Shown here: piece by piece, positions 9,136-18,413 of the stretch
Layout: every line of letters starts with the position of its first letter
How positions within the stretch are numbered: the stretch's first letter is position 1
Assembly: GCF_014641615.1 (NCBI RefSeq)
Contig: NZ_BMIB01000004.1
Span: forward strand, 868,001 to 932,000
DNA length: 64,000 nucleotides
Direction: 5' to 3'
From: Filimonas zeae
Lineage (GTDB): Bacteria > Bacteroidota > Bacteroidia > Chitinophagales > Chitinophagaceae
Program-made: the position numbers and the translations under genes
Notes under the pieces: model-generated
Told to the model about the DNA's origin: nothing
The model's database searches: none
What the model saw: the letters and a program-made list of their open reading frames with translations, nothing else

Positions 9136-9174
9136 TTTTTGAATCGTCATTTATACAGTTTCTCCAATGCAATG

Positions 9175-9202
9175 AACCGTTGTTGTCCAGCAACGGTTTT
9201 TT
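9175..9202 (+). terminator. Terminator between the PDZ gene and gatB
   Basis: AACCGTTG (9175-9182) and CAACGGTT (9191-9198) form an 8-bp stem with an 8-nt loop, followed by a run of T to 9202, 40 nt after the PDZ stop codon. Confidence 0.8.
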
Positions 9203-9233
9203 GTTGCGCGTTTATGGGTATTTTCGCAGAAGA

Positions 9234-10682
9234 ATGAGCCATATTTCAGACAAATACGAAGCCGTTATAGGCCTGGAGGTGCACGCACAGCTTGCTACCC
9301 ACAGTAAATTGTTTTGTGGCGACGCCACAACTTTCGGCGCTGCCCCTAATACCCAGGTTAGCCCCATTACGCTGGGTCACCCCGGCACCCTGCCCAAAAC
9401 CAATAAAAAAGCAGTGGAGTATGCCATTAAAATGGGCCTGGCCTGTAACTGCGAAATAGAGCAGTATAACTACTTTGCCCGTAAAAACTACTTCTACCCC
9501 GACCTGCCAAAGGGCTACCAGGTATCGCAACATACCACCCCTATTTGCAAAGGGGGCTATGTAACCATTAAAACAGGCGAAGAAACCCGGAATGTACAGC
9601 TCAACCGTATTCACCTGGAAGAAGATGCCGGTAAAAGCATTCACGATATAGACGATCAGTTTACCTGTGTGGATTACAACCGCGCCGGTGTTCCGCTGAT
9701 TGAAATAGTTACCGAGCCTGACCTGCATAGTGCCGATGAGGCTTACCAGTATGTTACCGAGGTGAGAAGGCTGGTGCGCTGGCTGAATGTGTGCGATGGT
9801 AATATGGAAGAAGGCAGCCTGCGCTGCGATGCCAACGTATCTATCCGTTTAAAAGGCGAAACAAAGCTGGGTACCAAAGTAGAGGTAAAAAACCTCAACA
9901 GTATCCGCAACGTTAAAAAGGCCATTGAGTATGAAATTGAGCGTATGATTGCGCTGGTAGAAGCCGGCGGTACGGTAAAACAGCAAACACGCAGTTTTGA
10001 TGCCGGTAACGATACCACTTTTGCCATCAGAGATAAAGAAGAGGCCAACGACTACCGTTATTTTGCTGAACCTGACCTGGCCCCTTTTCATCTTTCCGAT
10101 ACGCTTATTTCCGGTATTCGTGAAAGCCTGCCTGCACTGCCTGTTGCCTTACTGGCAAAGTATCAGACAGAACTGGGTTTATCAGAATACGATGCTGCAC
10201 AGCTTTGTGCAGAAAAAGAAACAGCCCATTATTATAATCAGGTATTACAACATACCCAATTATATAAAGCCGCAGCCAACTTTATTAACGGGCCTGTTAA
10301 ACAATACCTGAACGAAAACAAACTGGGCTTTGAACAATTTACGGTATCGCCCACGCAGCTGGCAGCATTACTGCAACTGGTAGAAGATGGAAAAGTAAAC
10401 TTTTCTGTAGCCTCTTCCCGCATACTGCCTGCCATGATAGCAGCACCGGAACAAGATGCATTGCAAATTGCCACAGATATGAATCTGTTACAGGTAAGCG
10501 ACACCAGCGAACTGGAACAATGGGTAAACATAGCGCTGGAAAGCATGCCCGATAAAGTAACAGAATACAAAAAAGGAAAAAAAGGATTGATTGGCCTGTT
10601 TGTAGGCGAGGTTAAAAAACTAAGTAAGGGAAAAGCAGACCCCAAACTGGTAACCACGCTGATTCAGGAGAAACTAAAATAA
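9234..10682 (+). CDS. gatB: Asp-tRNA(Asn)/Glu-tRNA(Gln) amidotransferase subunit B
   Basis: 482 residues, the usual GatB length. The ATG at 9234 is preferred because the GatB family begins with K/Y-E-x-V-I-G-L-E-V-H-x-Q shortly after the start (YEAVIGLEVHAQ). An in-frame TTG at 9180 would lie inside the upstream terminator hairpin. Other family blocks include NYFYPDLPKGYQVSQ, CDANVSIR and VEVKNLNS, plus the C-terminal YqeY-like tail (GKADPKLV). GatB is the kinase subunit of GatCAB, which amidates misacylated Glu-tRNA(Gln)/Asp-tRNA(Asn). gatA and gatC are not in the window, so the complex is genetically split. It probably runs on into the TlpA gene 22 nt downstream. Confidence 0.96.
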   Translation: MSHISDKYEAVIGLEVHAQLATHSKLFCGDATTFGAAPNTQVSPITLGHPGTLPKTNKKAVEYAIKMGLACNCEIEQYNYFARKNYFYPDLPKGYQVSQHTTPICKGGYVTIKTGEETRNVQLNRIHLEEDAGKSIHDIDDQFTCVDYNRAGVPLIEIVTEPDLHSADEAYQYVTEVRRLVRWLNVCDGNMEEGSLRCDANVSIRLKGETKLGTKVEVKNLNSIRNVKKAIEYEIERMIALVEAGGTVKQQTRSFDAGNDTTFAIRDKEEANDYRYFAEPDLAPFHLSDTLISGIRESLPALPVALLAKYQTELGLSEYDAAQLCAEKETAHYYNQVLQHTQLYKAAANFINGPVKQYLNENKLGFEQFTVSPTQLAALLQLVEDGKVNFSVASSRILPAMIAAPEQDALQIATDMNLLQVSDTSELEQWVNIALESMPDKVTEYKKGKKGLIGLFVGEVKKLSKGKADPKLVTTLIQEKLK

Positions 10683-10704
10683 ATAACAAAAGAAGGAGCA
10701 AGAG

Positions 10705-11847
10705 ATGAAGCAGTTTTTGGCAATAGCATCCGTAATGGTTGCAGCAGTGGCCTGTAAAGAAAAACAGCACGGTGCATTTGTAGTAAGCGGCCAGATAGCC
10801 CATGCACCGGTAGCCAACGGAAAAATATACCTGCAGGAACTTTCCAATAGCAATCCTGCACCCGTTATTCTCGATTCCGGCTCACTCAAAGGCAATGGCA
10901 CGTTTGAATTACGTGCTATGGGCAAAGAAGAAGGACTTTACCAGCTGGTACTGGAAAAAGGGCCCGGTCTTTTGTTTATAAACGACGGCAACCACATAAA
11001 GGTAAAGTTTGATGTAGCCAACTTCCGCAAGCCTGATATAGAGGGTTCTGATGCCACCACTGCCCTTTACAACTTTTTTGAAAAATACCGCACCCGCGAT
11101 TCAGCTATTGCAGGCACGTTTGCTGAGATTGATTCGTTAAGAAACAAACCACACAGCGATAGCGTGGTGAATGTGCTGCAGGAAAAAGGTACCCGCCAGC
11201 TGAAGCAACTGAACGAAACCCTGGCTGAATTTATTAAGCAAACCCCCAGCCCGGCTTCTGCTTCTTTTGTACTGGGTTTAGGTCGCCAGTCTATGCGTGA
11301 AGAAGAACTGATTCCACTGATTAATCAGACAGCAGATCGTTTCAAAGACCATAAAGAGTTGGCACAATTAAAGTCAATGGTTACCCGCCCCGCTACTGCC
11401 ACCCCACAGGAAGCAGAGCAACCTTATGCCCTGCAAAACCAGCAGGCACCGGATTTTACCATGAACGATATTAACGGTAAACCTGTAAGCCTGAGCAGCT
11501 TTAAAGGCAAGTATGTACTGGTAGATTTCTGGGCCAGCTGGTGCCCACCCTGCCGTGCCGAAAACCCTAACGTGGTAACTGCCTACAACAAGTTTAAAAA
11601 TAAAAACTTTACCATACTAGGTGTATCGCTGGATTCTGACAAAGCCGCCTGGCAGCAGGCCATAGCTAAAGATAACCTTACCTGGACGCACGTAAGCGAC
11701 TTAAAAAAATGGGAAAGTGATATAGTGAAAACTTATCAGTTCGATGGTATTCCGTTTAATGTATTAATCGATCCTTCAGGAAAAATTATCGCCAGCAGTT
11801 TACGTGAGGCTGATCTGGAGAAAAAGCTGGCAGAGGTGCTGAAATAA
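10705..11847 (+). CDS. DUF4369-TlpA thiol-disulfide oxidoreductase lipoprotein
   Basis: 380 residues with a lipoprotein-type N-terminus (VMVAAVAC, C17), so it is probably anchored in the envelope. Residues about 25-120 match the DUF4369 beta-sandwich, an alpha-helical linker covers 120-240, and residues about 245-380 are a TlpA/thioredoxin domain with active site WCPPC (C280, C283) and the cis-Pro loop (GIPFNVLID). The family reduces or isomerises periplasmic disulfides, and in Bacteroidota DUF4369-TlpA fusions are abundant and mostly of unknown substrate. It is co-directional with gatB and ends at a shared bidirectional terminator. Confidence 0.9.
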   Translation: MKQFLAIASVMVAAVACKEKQHGAFVVSGQIAHAPVANGKIYLQELSNSNPAPVILDSGSLKGNGTFELRAMGKEEGLYQLVLEKGPGLLFINDGNHIKVKFDVANFRKPDIEGSDATTALYNFFEKYRTRDSAIAGTFAEIDSLRNKPHSDSVVNVLQEKGTRQLKQLNETLAEFIKQTPSPASASFVLGLGRQSMREEELIPLINQTADRFKDHKELAQLKSMVTRPATATPQEAEQPYALQNQQAPDFTMNDINGKPVSLSSFKGKYVLVDFWASWCPPCRAENPNVVTAYNKFKNKNFTILGVSLDSDKAAWQQAIAKDNLTWTHVSDLKKWESDIVKTYQFDGIPFNVLIDPSGKIIASSLREADLEKKLAEVLK

Positions 11848-11860
11848 AATTACCTTCTGC

Positions 11861-11903
11861 AAAAAAATAGCCCTGGCAGCAAAAGCGCCAGGGCTATTTT
11901 TTT
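11861..11903. terminator. Bidirectional terminator
   Basis: AATAGCCCTGGC and GCCAGGGCTATT form a strong stem (arms within 11867-11877 and 11887-11897), flanked by seven A on the left and seven T on the right. It serves both the plus-strand TlpA gene and the minus-strand susD gene. Confidence 0.9.
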
Positions 11904-11921
11904 ATACTCAGTATCTTAAAA

Positions 11922-13373
11922 TTACTGATCCCACCAAACCTTCGTTTTCAGCGATTCAAAAGGAACCGGAACACCAGGACCATTTTTAAGCGCCGCATTA
12001 TTCAGGTTAATCTCCAGCTGTGGATAAGGAATTCTCCTGGGCACAACACCGTCTGTAAAGTTGGTAGTAGGTGCAGTAAGTGCAGGTACCCCTGTTCTGC
12101 GCCAGTCAGTCCAAGCCTCATAAGGCGCCTGCATCATCACAATCCACTTCTGCTCCATAATTCTCTGCAGTGTGCTGTTATAAACAACCTCGGGCCTCAG
12201 TTTGTAAGTGGCAGCGTAAGAGGCGCTTCCCACAAACTCAAAATCTGCGTCCAAAGCAGCGCTATAAGCTGCTGCCGCTCCTATCTGATCGTTCTTACGG
12301 AATTTTATTTCAGCAGTCAGAAATTGTACTTCAGCGGTACTTAATAAAATAATAGGTGCACCATTACCTGCAAAAGCAGGGCCTACCCTTGAAAACTTAG
12401 CCTCACCAGCATCATCATTATCGCCCCCGGGTACATTACCAATATATTGGCCGGCCACACCATTGGTATTGTTTTTTACCGGCTTAAAGTATTTGGAAAT
12501 GCGCGCATCGTTCGGATCTATAGCTTTCATTCTGTTTACAATAGTGCTGGATACAGCTGCATCTTTTCTGCCCGACAATTCATCAAATGAATAAATGGGG
12601 TTTGCGTTCGCCTGGGTAGTACCAAAGGTAACTTTGGCATTATCGGCATTAGCAGTAATAAGCACAGGATTGGTAGCGAGAAAATCTGCCGCTGCATTAG
12701 GTTGCTTTTTGCTCAGGTGGTTTAGTAACCGAAGCTTTAAAGAGTTACCAAATTTCTCCCAGTTGGCCATATTTCCTGCATAAATAACGTCATCTCCACC
12801 GGGTTTGGTTCCTTTGGCAGACTTTACGTTGCTTATTCCGGCCTCTATCATAGCAATAACCGCAGGATATACATCCTGTTGTTTATCATAAGCCGGCGTA
12901 AGCTGTTTATCATCCTTCAATGCATCGGTAAATGGAATATCACCATACATATCTGTAAGATAACCGTACGTATAAGCAGTTAACAACTGACTCACCCCTA
13001 CATACATAGAATCTCCCGCCACTCTTGACTTAATGGTAATCGCAAGCAGATCACGCAAAACTCCAGCATAAAGCGACGACCATAAACCATCTGTTGATGC
13101 GGGCGTAACATTGTACTGGCCATATTGCAATGGCTGGTTTCTGTGGCCTGAATATAACTGTACAAAAGATGCAGGAATACGTGTGCCATTGCCTCCTATT
13201 GAGAAGGCAAGGTTAACCTCTGCGGCCGGTAACAGTGTAGCAACAGGTACATCCAGAAAGTTATTAGGATCGGCATTAACATCCAGTGTTTTACTACAGG
13301 AAGCAGCCCCAAGTATTATAATGCCACCTGCCAAAGCAAGCTTACTCCAACTATAATTAATTAATTTTTTCAT
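11922..13373 (-). CDS. SusD/RagB-like lipoprotein (SusD-like_2 type)
   Basis: 483 residues with a lipobox at LGAASC (C26), so a surface lipoprotein. The N-terminus (SKTLDVNADPNNFLDVPVATLLP), the LTAYTYGYLTDMYGDIPFTDAL block and the C-terminal YEAWTDWRRTGVP with RIPYPQLE are characteristic of the PF12771-type SusD family, which binds nutrients and caps its SusC barrel like a lid. The gene starts 11 nt after the susC stop and is clearly co-transcribed with it. Substrate cannot be predicted: no glycosidase, peptidase or sigma/anti-sigma pair adjoins the locus. Confidence 0.93.
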   Translation of the reverse strand: MKKLINYSWSKLALAGGIIILGAASCSKTLDVNADPNNFLDVPVATLLPAAEVNLAFSIGGNGTRIPASFVQLYSGHRNQPLQYGQYNVTPASTDGLWSSLYAGVLRDLLAITIKSRVAGDSMYVGVSQLLTAYTYGYLTDMYGDIPFTDALKDDKQLTPAYDKQQDVYPAVIAMIEAGISNVKSAKGTKPGGDDVIYAGNMANWEKFGNSLKLRLLNHLSKKQPNAAADFLATNPVLITANADNAKVTFGTTQANANPIYSFDELSGRKDAAVSSTIVNRMKAIDPNDARISKYFKPVKNNTNGVAGQYIGNVPGGDNDDAGEAKFSRVGPAFAGNGAPIILLSTAEVQFLTAEIKFRKNDQIGAAAAYSAALDADFEFVGSASYAATYKLRPEVVYNSTLQRIMEQKWIVMMQAPYEAWTDWRRTGVPALTAPTTNFTDGVVPRRIPYPQLEINLNNAALKNGPGVPVPFESLKTKVWWDQ

Positions 13374-13384
13374 AATCAGCTTTT

Positions 13385-16300
13385 TTAGAAAACAACTTTT
13401 AAGTTAACCCCCATTGAACGTGTGCTTGGAAAAGCCATACGTGTAACACCCTGCGCGTTGCCTGTACCAAAAGAACTGGATTCAGGATCAACATGTGGAA
13501 TATCGCTCCACAGGAACAGGTTACGACCGTATACGCCCACATTCACAGACTTCAGCACTTTAGCATTTTTGATGGTAAACGTATAGTTTAAGTTTGCTTC
13601 TCTCAATTTTACCCAATTGTTTTTATACAGATACTCTTCATTCACTTTAGCAGCACTCCACCAGGTCTGATCTCTTTTTACCACTTTATCATTGGGCTTG
13701 CCATCTGTATTCTTAACACCGGCATATACAAAATCTTCTTCTCTGGAAGCTGTTTTGGCGCTTACTCCATAACCATCTAATAAATCTTCGGTTGCATTCA
13801 GCATAACACCACCCTGGCGGGTATCAAAAAGGAAATCGAAAGTAAGGCCCTTATAGGTAAACTGGTTGCGTATACCCCCTGTCCAATCAGGTTCAATATA
13901 TCCCAGATTTCCACCATCATCATATAAAGGACGCCCGGTTGTAGCACTTACTATTACATTTCCATTGGCATCTCTTCTCAATTTCTGGCCTACAATAGAA
14001 CCATAGCGTTCGCCTCTGATAGCAAAAATGGCCGGATTACCAGAGAATCCTCCCAGAGAAATTCTCTCCACTCCCGGATAAGTTTCAATTACTTTAGAGC
14101 GGATTCTGCTATAAGTAATGGTTGCATCCCAGGTGAAGTCTCTGGTTCTAACGGGTGTTACATTCAACGCCAGTTCTATACCATTAGATCTTACGTGCCC
14201 TGAGTTTAATGTAGCATTAGTGGCACCGGTAGCAGGAGAAACGTCAACAGCAACAATACCATCTTTGTTGTCATTTCTAAAATACGTTGCTTCTAAGTTA
14301 ATTCTGCTATCCAGAAATCTGAATTCACCCCCCACCTCAAACTCTGTGGTTTTTTCGGGTTTAAGCGTTGGATTACGCAGGGTGTTACTAAATGTATAAC
14401 CAGGAACAGAACCGAATGGAAAAGTAATACCACTGGTAAAACCATCTGTTGCACCACCAAGTGTATATACATTCTGAAGACTGTATACACCGGCATCTCT
14501 TGCTGTTTGGGCATAAGCCAATCTTACTTTACCGTAGTTAAGAACCTTTTTATCAATACCAAAAGCATCAGTAAATATGAAAGACAAGTTAGCGCCTGGA
14601 TAAAAATAACTCCTCTCATTGGTAGGTAAGGTAGAAGACCATTCGTTACGAGCGGTAATACCCAGATAGAGATAGCTTTTATAGTCCAGTCTTAAATCGC
14701 CAAATGTACCAATCAGTCTTCTGATTGAGGTATACTCATAGTCAGGATCAAAAGACTTACCATTTGCCATATTAGTTATTCCCGGCAAACTTAAAGCAGT
14801 AGCTGTTTGCGCAATATTCTTCAACTTGCGCTGGTTGTAATCCTGACCTGCTACTAAGCTTAATCCAATGTCTTTGGTAAGCTTTCTGTTAATGTTCACT
14901 AAAAACGTAGAAGTCAGTTCCTGTCTGTAAACATCGTTATTACTTAAGTAGCCATTGGGGCTACCGCCGCTGTTGATATCCCGGAACGATTTTCTGAAAT
15001 CGGTAAGGATATCAGCACCTAAACGGTACGTGAAATCCAGCCAGGGTAATGCCTTATAAGAAACATTGGCAGCCGCAATCCAGTGGTCGCTGGTGGTGTT
15101 ATAAAACGTTTTATTCACACTCCATAATGGGTTATCGAAGCTACCGCCTCTGAAGTTACGTTGTGTTCCGTTCGGGTTTACATATCCATAACCGTTCAGG
15201 TCCCAGCTTACAGGAGCATTGAACAATGCAAATATGGGGTTATTGCCATCCTGTCCGGCATAAGGCACATCACCCCATGATCTGATATAGTTTAAATTAA
15301 TACCGGTAGTTATTTTGGAAGACAGGTTATTGGTGGAGTTAAAGCGTACACTTGCTTTGTTATAATCCTGGTTAGGCACTATAGAGGTTTGCCGTGACTG
15401 ACCGGCAGATAAAAAGTAACTGCCCTTTTCTGTGGCTTGTGAAACCGAAACAGAATTATTAATAATTACACCTGTCTTTAAAAAATCTTTCCGGGGATCA
15501 AAAGCTCTCAGCGTAATATTACCACCTGCTGCTGCACTGGCAACAGTTTGCCCTGTAATTTTAGGGCCGAATGACAAGGAGGTTCCTTCTGCATAAGTAG
15601 GAACAGCTGGCGTACCCGCGAATTGCCCCTGGGCGTAGGTAGTTTGAAAATCAGGCAGCTTCAGTGCTCTGTCAAATCCAACAGTGCTGGATATACTTAC
15701 TACGGGCTTACCTATTTTGGTTTTACCTGATTTGGTAGTAATCAGTACTACACCATTTGAACCTCTGTTACCATATAATACAGCAGCTGCACTTCCTTTC
15801 AATATAGAAACGCTTTCTATATCATCAGGGTTAATATCAGCAGCACGGTTAGGTGAGCCTGCACCGGTAACCGTATTGGCGGTACCATCGTTAGCATTTG
15901 AAATAGGTATTCCATCTACTACAAACAAAGGCTGGTTATCTCCGGTAATAGATTTGTTACCGCCTCTTATAACCACCCGCGACCCCATACCTGGGGCACC
16001 ACCACTGGATATTACCTGCAAGCCGGCAACTTTACCATTAAGAGAGTTTACTACGTTCTGATTAGGCACATTGGTTACATCCCCTGCCTTTAATTCAGTA
16101 ATAGCATAACCCAATCCCTTCTTGTCCTTTTTTATACCTAAAGCCGTAACCACCACCTCGCTTAATGTAGCCTGATCAGTTTTTAAGGAAATGGTAGCAA
16201 CACTGTTTGTGCCTACCGGATATTCTATTTTTTCAAACCCCAGACTTTTTACTACCAACACCGCATTAGCAGCAGCTTTAATAGTAAATGAGCCATCAGG

Positions 16301-16459
16301 CCTGGTTACTGTAGCGGTGCGGGTTCCCTTTACTTCAACCGTTGCGTTGGCAACAGGGTCTCCTTTATCATCTGTTATTTTACCCGTAACAGTACGGTCC
16401 TGTGCGCATAACTGAATAGTCAGCAGGCACAAACTCATAAACAACAATAGTTTTCTCAT
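13385..16459 (-). CDS. SusC/RagA-family TonB-linked outer-membrane transporter
   Basis: 1024 residues. Signal peptide at about 1-20 (LTIQLCAQ); carboxypeptidase-regulatory-like domain at about 22-100 (TVTGKITDDKGDPVANATV); plug at about 110-230, including the SusC signature PLFVVDGIPI and VLITTKSGKT; then a 22-strand barrel ending GVNLKVVF. It imports a bulky nutrient with energy from TonB/ExbBD, working with the SusD downstream. The N-terminal domain is not an STN domain, so direct signalling to an anti-sigma factor is unlikely. It is preceded by a conserved leader of about 250 nt that is related to the one before the other susC. Confidence 0.95.
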   Translation of the reverse strand: MRKLLLFMSLCLLTIQLCAQDRTVTGKITDDKGDPVANATVEVKGTRTATVTRPDGSFTIKAAANAVLVVKSLGFEKIEYPVGTNSVATISLKTDQATLSEVVVTALGIKKDKKGLGYAITELKAGDVTNVPNQNVVNSLNGKVAGLQVISSGGAPGMGSRVVIRGGNKSITGDNQPLFVVDGIPISNANDGTANTVTGAGSPNRAADINPDDIESVSILKGSAAAVLYGNRGSNGVVLITTKSGKTKIGKPVVSISSTVGFDRALKLPDFQTTYAQGQFAGTPAVPTYAEGTSLSFGPKITGQTVASAAAGGNITLRAFDPRKDFLKTGVIINNSVSVSQATEKGSYFLSAGQSRQTSIVPNQDYNKASVRFNSTNNLSSKITTGINLNYIRSWGDVPYAGQDGNNPIFALFNAPVSWDLNGYGYVNPNGTQRNFRGGSFDNPLWSVNKTFYNTTSDHWIAAANVSYKALPWLDFTYRLGADILTDFRKSFRDINSGGSPNGYLSNNDVYRQELTSTFLVNINRKLTKDIGLSLVAGQDYNQRKLKNIAQTATALSLPGITNMANGKSFDPDYEYTSIRRLIGTFGDLRLDYKSYLYLGITARNEWSSTLPTNERSYFYPGANLSFIFTDAFGIDKKVLNYGKVRLAYAQTARDAGVYSLQNVYTLGGATDGFTSGITFPFGSVPGYTFSNTLRNPTLKPEKTTEFEVGGEFRFLDSRINLEATYFRNDNKDGIVAVDVSPATGATNATLNSGHVRSNGIELALNVTPVRTRDFTWDATITYSRIRSKVIETYPGVERISLGGFSGNPAIFAIRGERYGSIVGQKLRRDANGNVIVSATTGRPLYDDGGNLGYIEPDWTGGIRNQFTYKGLTFDFLFDTRQGGVMLNATEDLLDGYGVSAKTASREEDFVYAGVKNTDGKPNDKVVKRDQTWWSAAKVNEEYLYKNNWVKLREANLNYTFTIKNAKVLKSVNVGVYGRNLFLWSDIPHVDPESSSFGTGNAQGVTRMAFPSTRSMGVNLKVVF

Positions 16460-16499
16460 GTAAAATGCTTTTTTTTAGATTAGAATATATAAGGATGGG

Positions 16500-16515
16500 G
16501 CATACAAAGCCTGTT
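16500..16515 (-). promoter_or_regulatory. Conserved susC leader element (copy 1)
   Basis: On the minus strand the element reads AACAGGCTTTGTATGC and ends 41 nt before the susC start. The other susC has GACAGGGCTTCGTATGC at 45 nt. In both cases a short GGC/GCC hairpin precedes it (here ATGCC-TTT-GGCAT at 16518-16530). Conservation in a region that otherwise differs points to a cis-acting RNA or operator element. Confidence 0.45.
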
Positions 16516-16572
16516 CAATGCCAAAGGCATCAAAAGCATAATAGATAAAACTGTATAAATACTACACTGCGC

Positions 16573-16704
16573 TTACACAGCCATCTGCAGAAAAGCTTTA
16601 TCAACTATCGTATTCTTTTCAGGAAAAACATCTGCACCGTGTAACGGTGGATGGAACCATCGGGAGTAGTGGACATAGTAATGTCCGTGTGCTAATTTTC
16701 TCAT
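16573..16704 (-). CDS. Possible 43-aa leader peptide upstream of susC (copy 1)
   Basis: An ATG at 16704 opens a 43-codon frame ending TAA at 16573, 113 nt before susC. It begins MRKLAHGHYYVHYSRWFHPP and is rich in His, Tyr and Trp. Codons 7-12 contain a perfect GGACAT/ATGTCC hairpin and codons about 19-23 a CACCG/CGGTG hairpin. The start context CACATGAGAAA is shared with the leader frame before the other susC, but the remaining peptide sequences are not similar. Translation is unproven; the conserved part may act only as RNA. Confidence 0.35.
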   Translation of the reverse strand: MRKLAHGHYYVHYSRWFHPPLHGADVFPEKNTIVDKAFLQMAV

Positions 16705-16736
16705 GTGCCGTTAGTTTATGATGTTCTAACTAATAG

Positions 16737-16767
16737 CAAAATACCAATTATCTATAAAAAAAGCAAG
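16737..16767 (-). promoter_or_regulatory. Probable promoter of the second susCD operon
   Basis: On the minus strand CTTGC plus a T-run (around 16757-16767) is followed, about 20 bp on, by TATTTTG (16737-16743), close to the -33 TTG / -7 TAnnTTTG consensus, then GCTATTA. The same order (TTTGC, T-run, GCTATTA) is found upstream of the other susC, which supports the assignment. It implies a 5' leader of about 270 nt. Confidence 0.55.
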
Positions 16768-16853
16768 CCTGCCGTTCAAAATTGACAACAAAAACCATTA
16801 TACATATCACTATTTACTGATTATGCGTCACTTACAATAAAAAAATTAACCCG

Positions 16854-16891
16854 AAAAAAAAGCTGCCTCCCTTATCAGGAGACAGCTTTTT
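16854..16891 (-). terminator. Terminator after the first susD
   Basis: A 14-bp stem with one mismatch (arms 16856-16870 and 16878-16891, loop around CTTATCA) followed on the minus strand by a T-run. It lies 20 nt past the susD stop and separates the two susCD operons, so each has its own transcript. Confidence 0.85.
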
Positions 16892-16910
16892 ATTAAATGT
16901 TGCTATGGTT

Positions 16911-18377
16911 TTAGTTGGCGTAACCAGGATTCTGCAGCATCAGTTTGTTAGCCTGAATTTCTGCATTGGGTATTGGTAATACAAAACGGAAGTTACCTGT
17001 AGGTAACACACGGGAAGACTCGTCCGTGGTAGGCGCGTCAGAAGCCTTTCTTGTTACCGGCATCCCTTTCCTCCTTAAATCCCAGAAGCGGAAGCCTTCA
17101 TAAGCAAGTTCTTTAAAGCGCTCGCGCATAATATCTGCAATGGCCAGTTCTTTTGAGCCATATGCGCCAATAGGAGCATAGTCAGCAATACGCGCAGCAC
17201 GTAAAGCATTAATATCAGCAGCGGCGCCACCCAGGTCTGATGCAGCAGACTCTGCTTTTGCTTCTGCACGTATAAGATACATTTCAGCAGTTCTTAAAAT
17301 CTTATTGTCAGCTACGTTTTCTGTTGCAGTTGTATAAGCACCACCTGCATACTTTGCAACCAGGTGTGATGGTCTTGCTGCATCAGACAACAGCTTCTCA
17401 TCCTTAAAATAGGCCTTAAAGCGTACATCTTTAGCTGTATCGTAACTATTCCACAAAGTATCAGATGCCAGCCAGGTAATTGTACCCATTGTTGTTTTTC
17501 CACCTACAACGGTAGAAACGGCTCTGAATAATGATCCTGTTTTAGCACCAAGGCTGGCACTACGTTTCAGTTCAAATGCAATTTCGTCGTTGTTTGCATC
17601 TGTCCATATGCCCGGAAATGAAGCGCTGGTAGCCAACGGTAAAGCTGAAATATACTCAGTGCTATACGTAATGGCGTCATCCCAACGTTTCATAAACAAA
17701 GCAACACGCGCCTGCAATCCTGCTACTGCAATCTTGTTTGCTCTGCCCACATCTGCAAGGCTGTTAGGTACCAGGTTTTTACACTCTGTCAAGTCAGCCT
17801 GCAGCTGCTCAAAATAGGCTCCCATTTTAATTCTGGGCATCGCTGGCAAATCGGGCCTGTATTGGCTAATATAGGGCATTGCCAGGCTATCTGCATGATA
17901 GTTATTACAGTAGTAGCGGAACACTTCAAAGTGGCAAAAAGCTCTTAAAAACAAGGCTTCGCCTCTGAGACGGCTGCGAAAAGCCTGCGTATCAGTTAAC
18001 CTGGTAGAATCTGCACCCGGCAGCGCCTGCAATACCCTGTTAACTCTGTCAACCACCCTGTAGTAAGGGTTAACGGCAGTAAAGTTATCGCGGATAGTTA
18101 CGTCTGTAGAGCTGTATTGCCACTCATGAACGGTTGCGGAGTTATAAAACTCACCTTTCTTAACCTCATCGGAAAGTATAGCGTTCAGCAAAATGCCCAT
18201 TTCTGTACCTAATCCTGCATAAGCGCCAATAACTCCAGACTCGTTATTCGCTACTGTTTTCAAAGCTAACTGATCGGTAAGCAAATCAGTTTCCTTCACT
18301 TCTAACAGCTTGCGGCAGGAAGCGAGGCTTAATAGTAATGCAGGAATATATATTATTTTACGATATTTCATCTTCAA
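16911..18377 (-). CDS. SusD/RagB-family lipoprotein (PF07980/PF14322 type)
   Basis: 488 residues; lipobox LSLASC with C21. The N-terminal helical half includes the SusD signatures ALFLRAFCHFEVFRYY and NNYHADSLAMPYI; the C-terminal RagB half has AEMYLIRAEAKA and ELAYEGFRFWDLRRKG, and ends with RFVLPIPNAEIQANKLMLQNPGY. These are textbook SusD/RagB family blocks, distinct from the SusD-like_2 type of the neighbouring operon. It binds the ligand on the cell surface for the SusC encoded 36 nt upstream. Substrate unknown. Start: ATG at 18377 (MKMKYRK) or 6 nt further in; both leave the same lipobox. Confidence 0.93.
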   Translation of the reverse strand: MKMKYRKIIYIPALLLSLASCRKLLEVKETDLLTDQLALKTVANNESGVIGAYAGLGTEMGILLNAILSDEVKKGEFYNSATVHEWQYSSTDVTIRDNFTAVNPYYRVVDRVNRVLQALPGADSTRLTDTQAFRSRLRGEALFLRAFCHFEVFRYYCNNYHADSLAMPYISQYRPDLPAMPRIKMGAYFEQLQADLTECKNLVPNSLADVGRANKIAVAGLQARVALFMKRWDDAITYSTEYISALPLATSASFPGIWTDANNDEIAFELKRSASLGAKTGSLFRAVSTVVGGKTTMGTITWLASDTLWNSYDTAKDVRFKAYFKDEKLLSDAARPSHLVAKYAGGAYTTATENVADNKILRTAEMYLIRAEAKAESAASDLGGAAADINALRAARIADYAPIGAYGSKELAIADIMRERFKELAYEGFRFWDLRRKGMPVTRKASDAPTTDESSRVLPTGNFRFVLPIPNAEIQANKLMLQNPGYAN

Positions 18378-18413
18378 CTATTTCTTATTATGAATGAATC
18401 AACCGGGTACCGG

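Noticed and set aside
9180..9233. TTG-initiated N-terminal extension of GatB
   Set aside because: Overlaps the upstream terminator hairpin and its residues are not GatB-like; the ATG at 9234 fits the family start.
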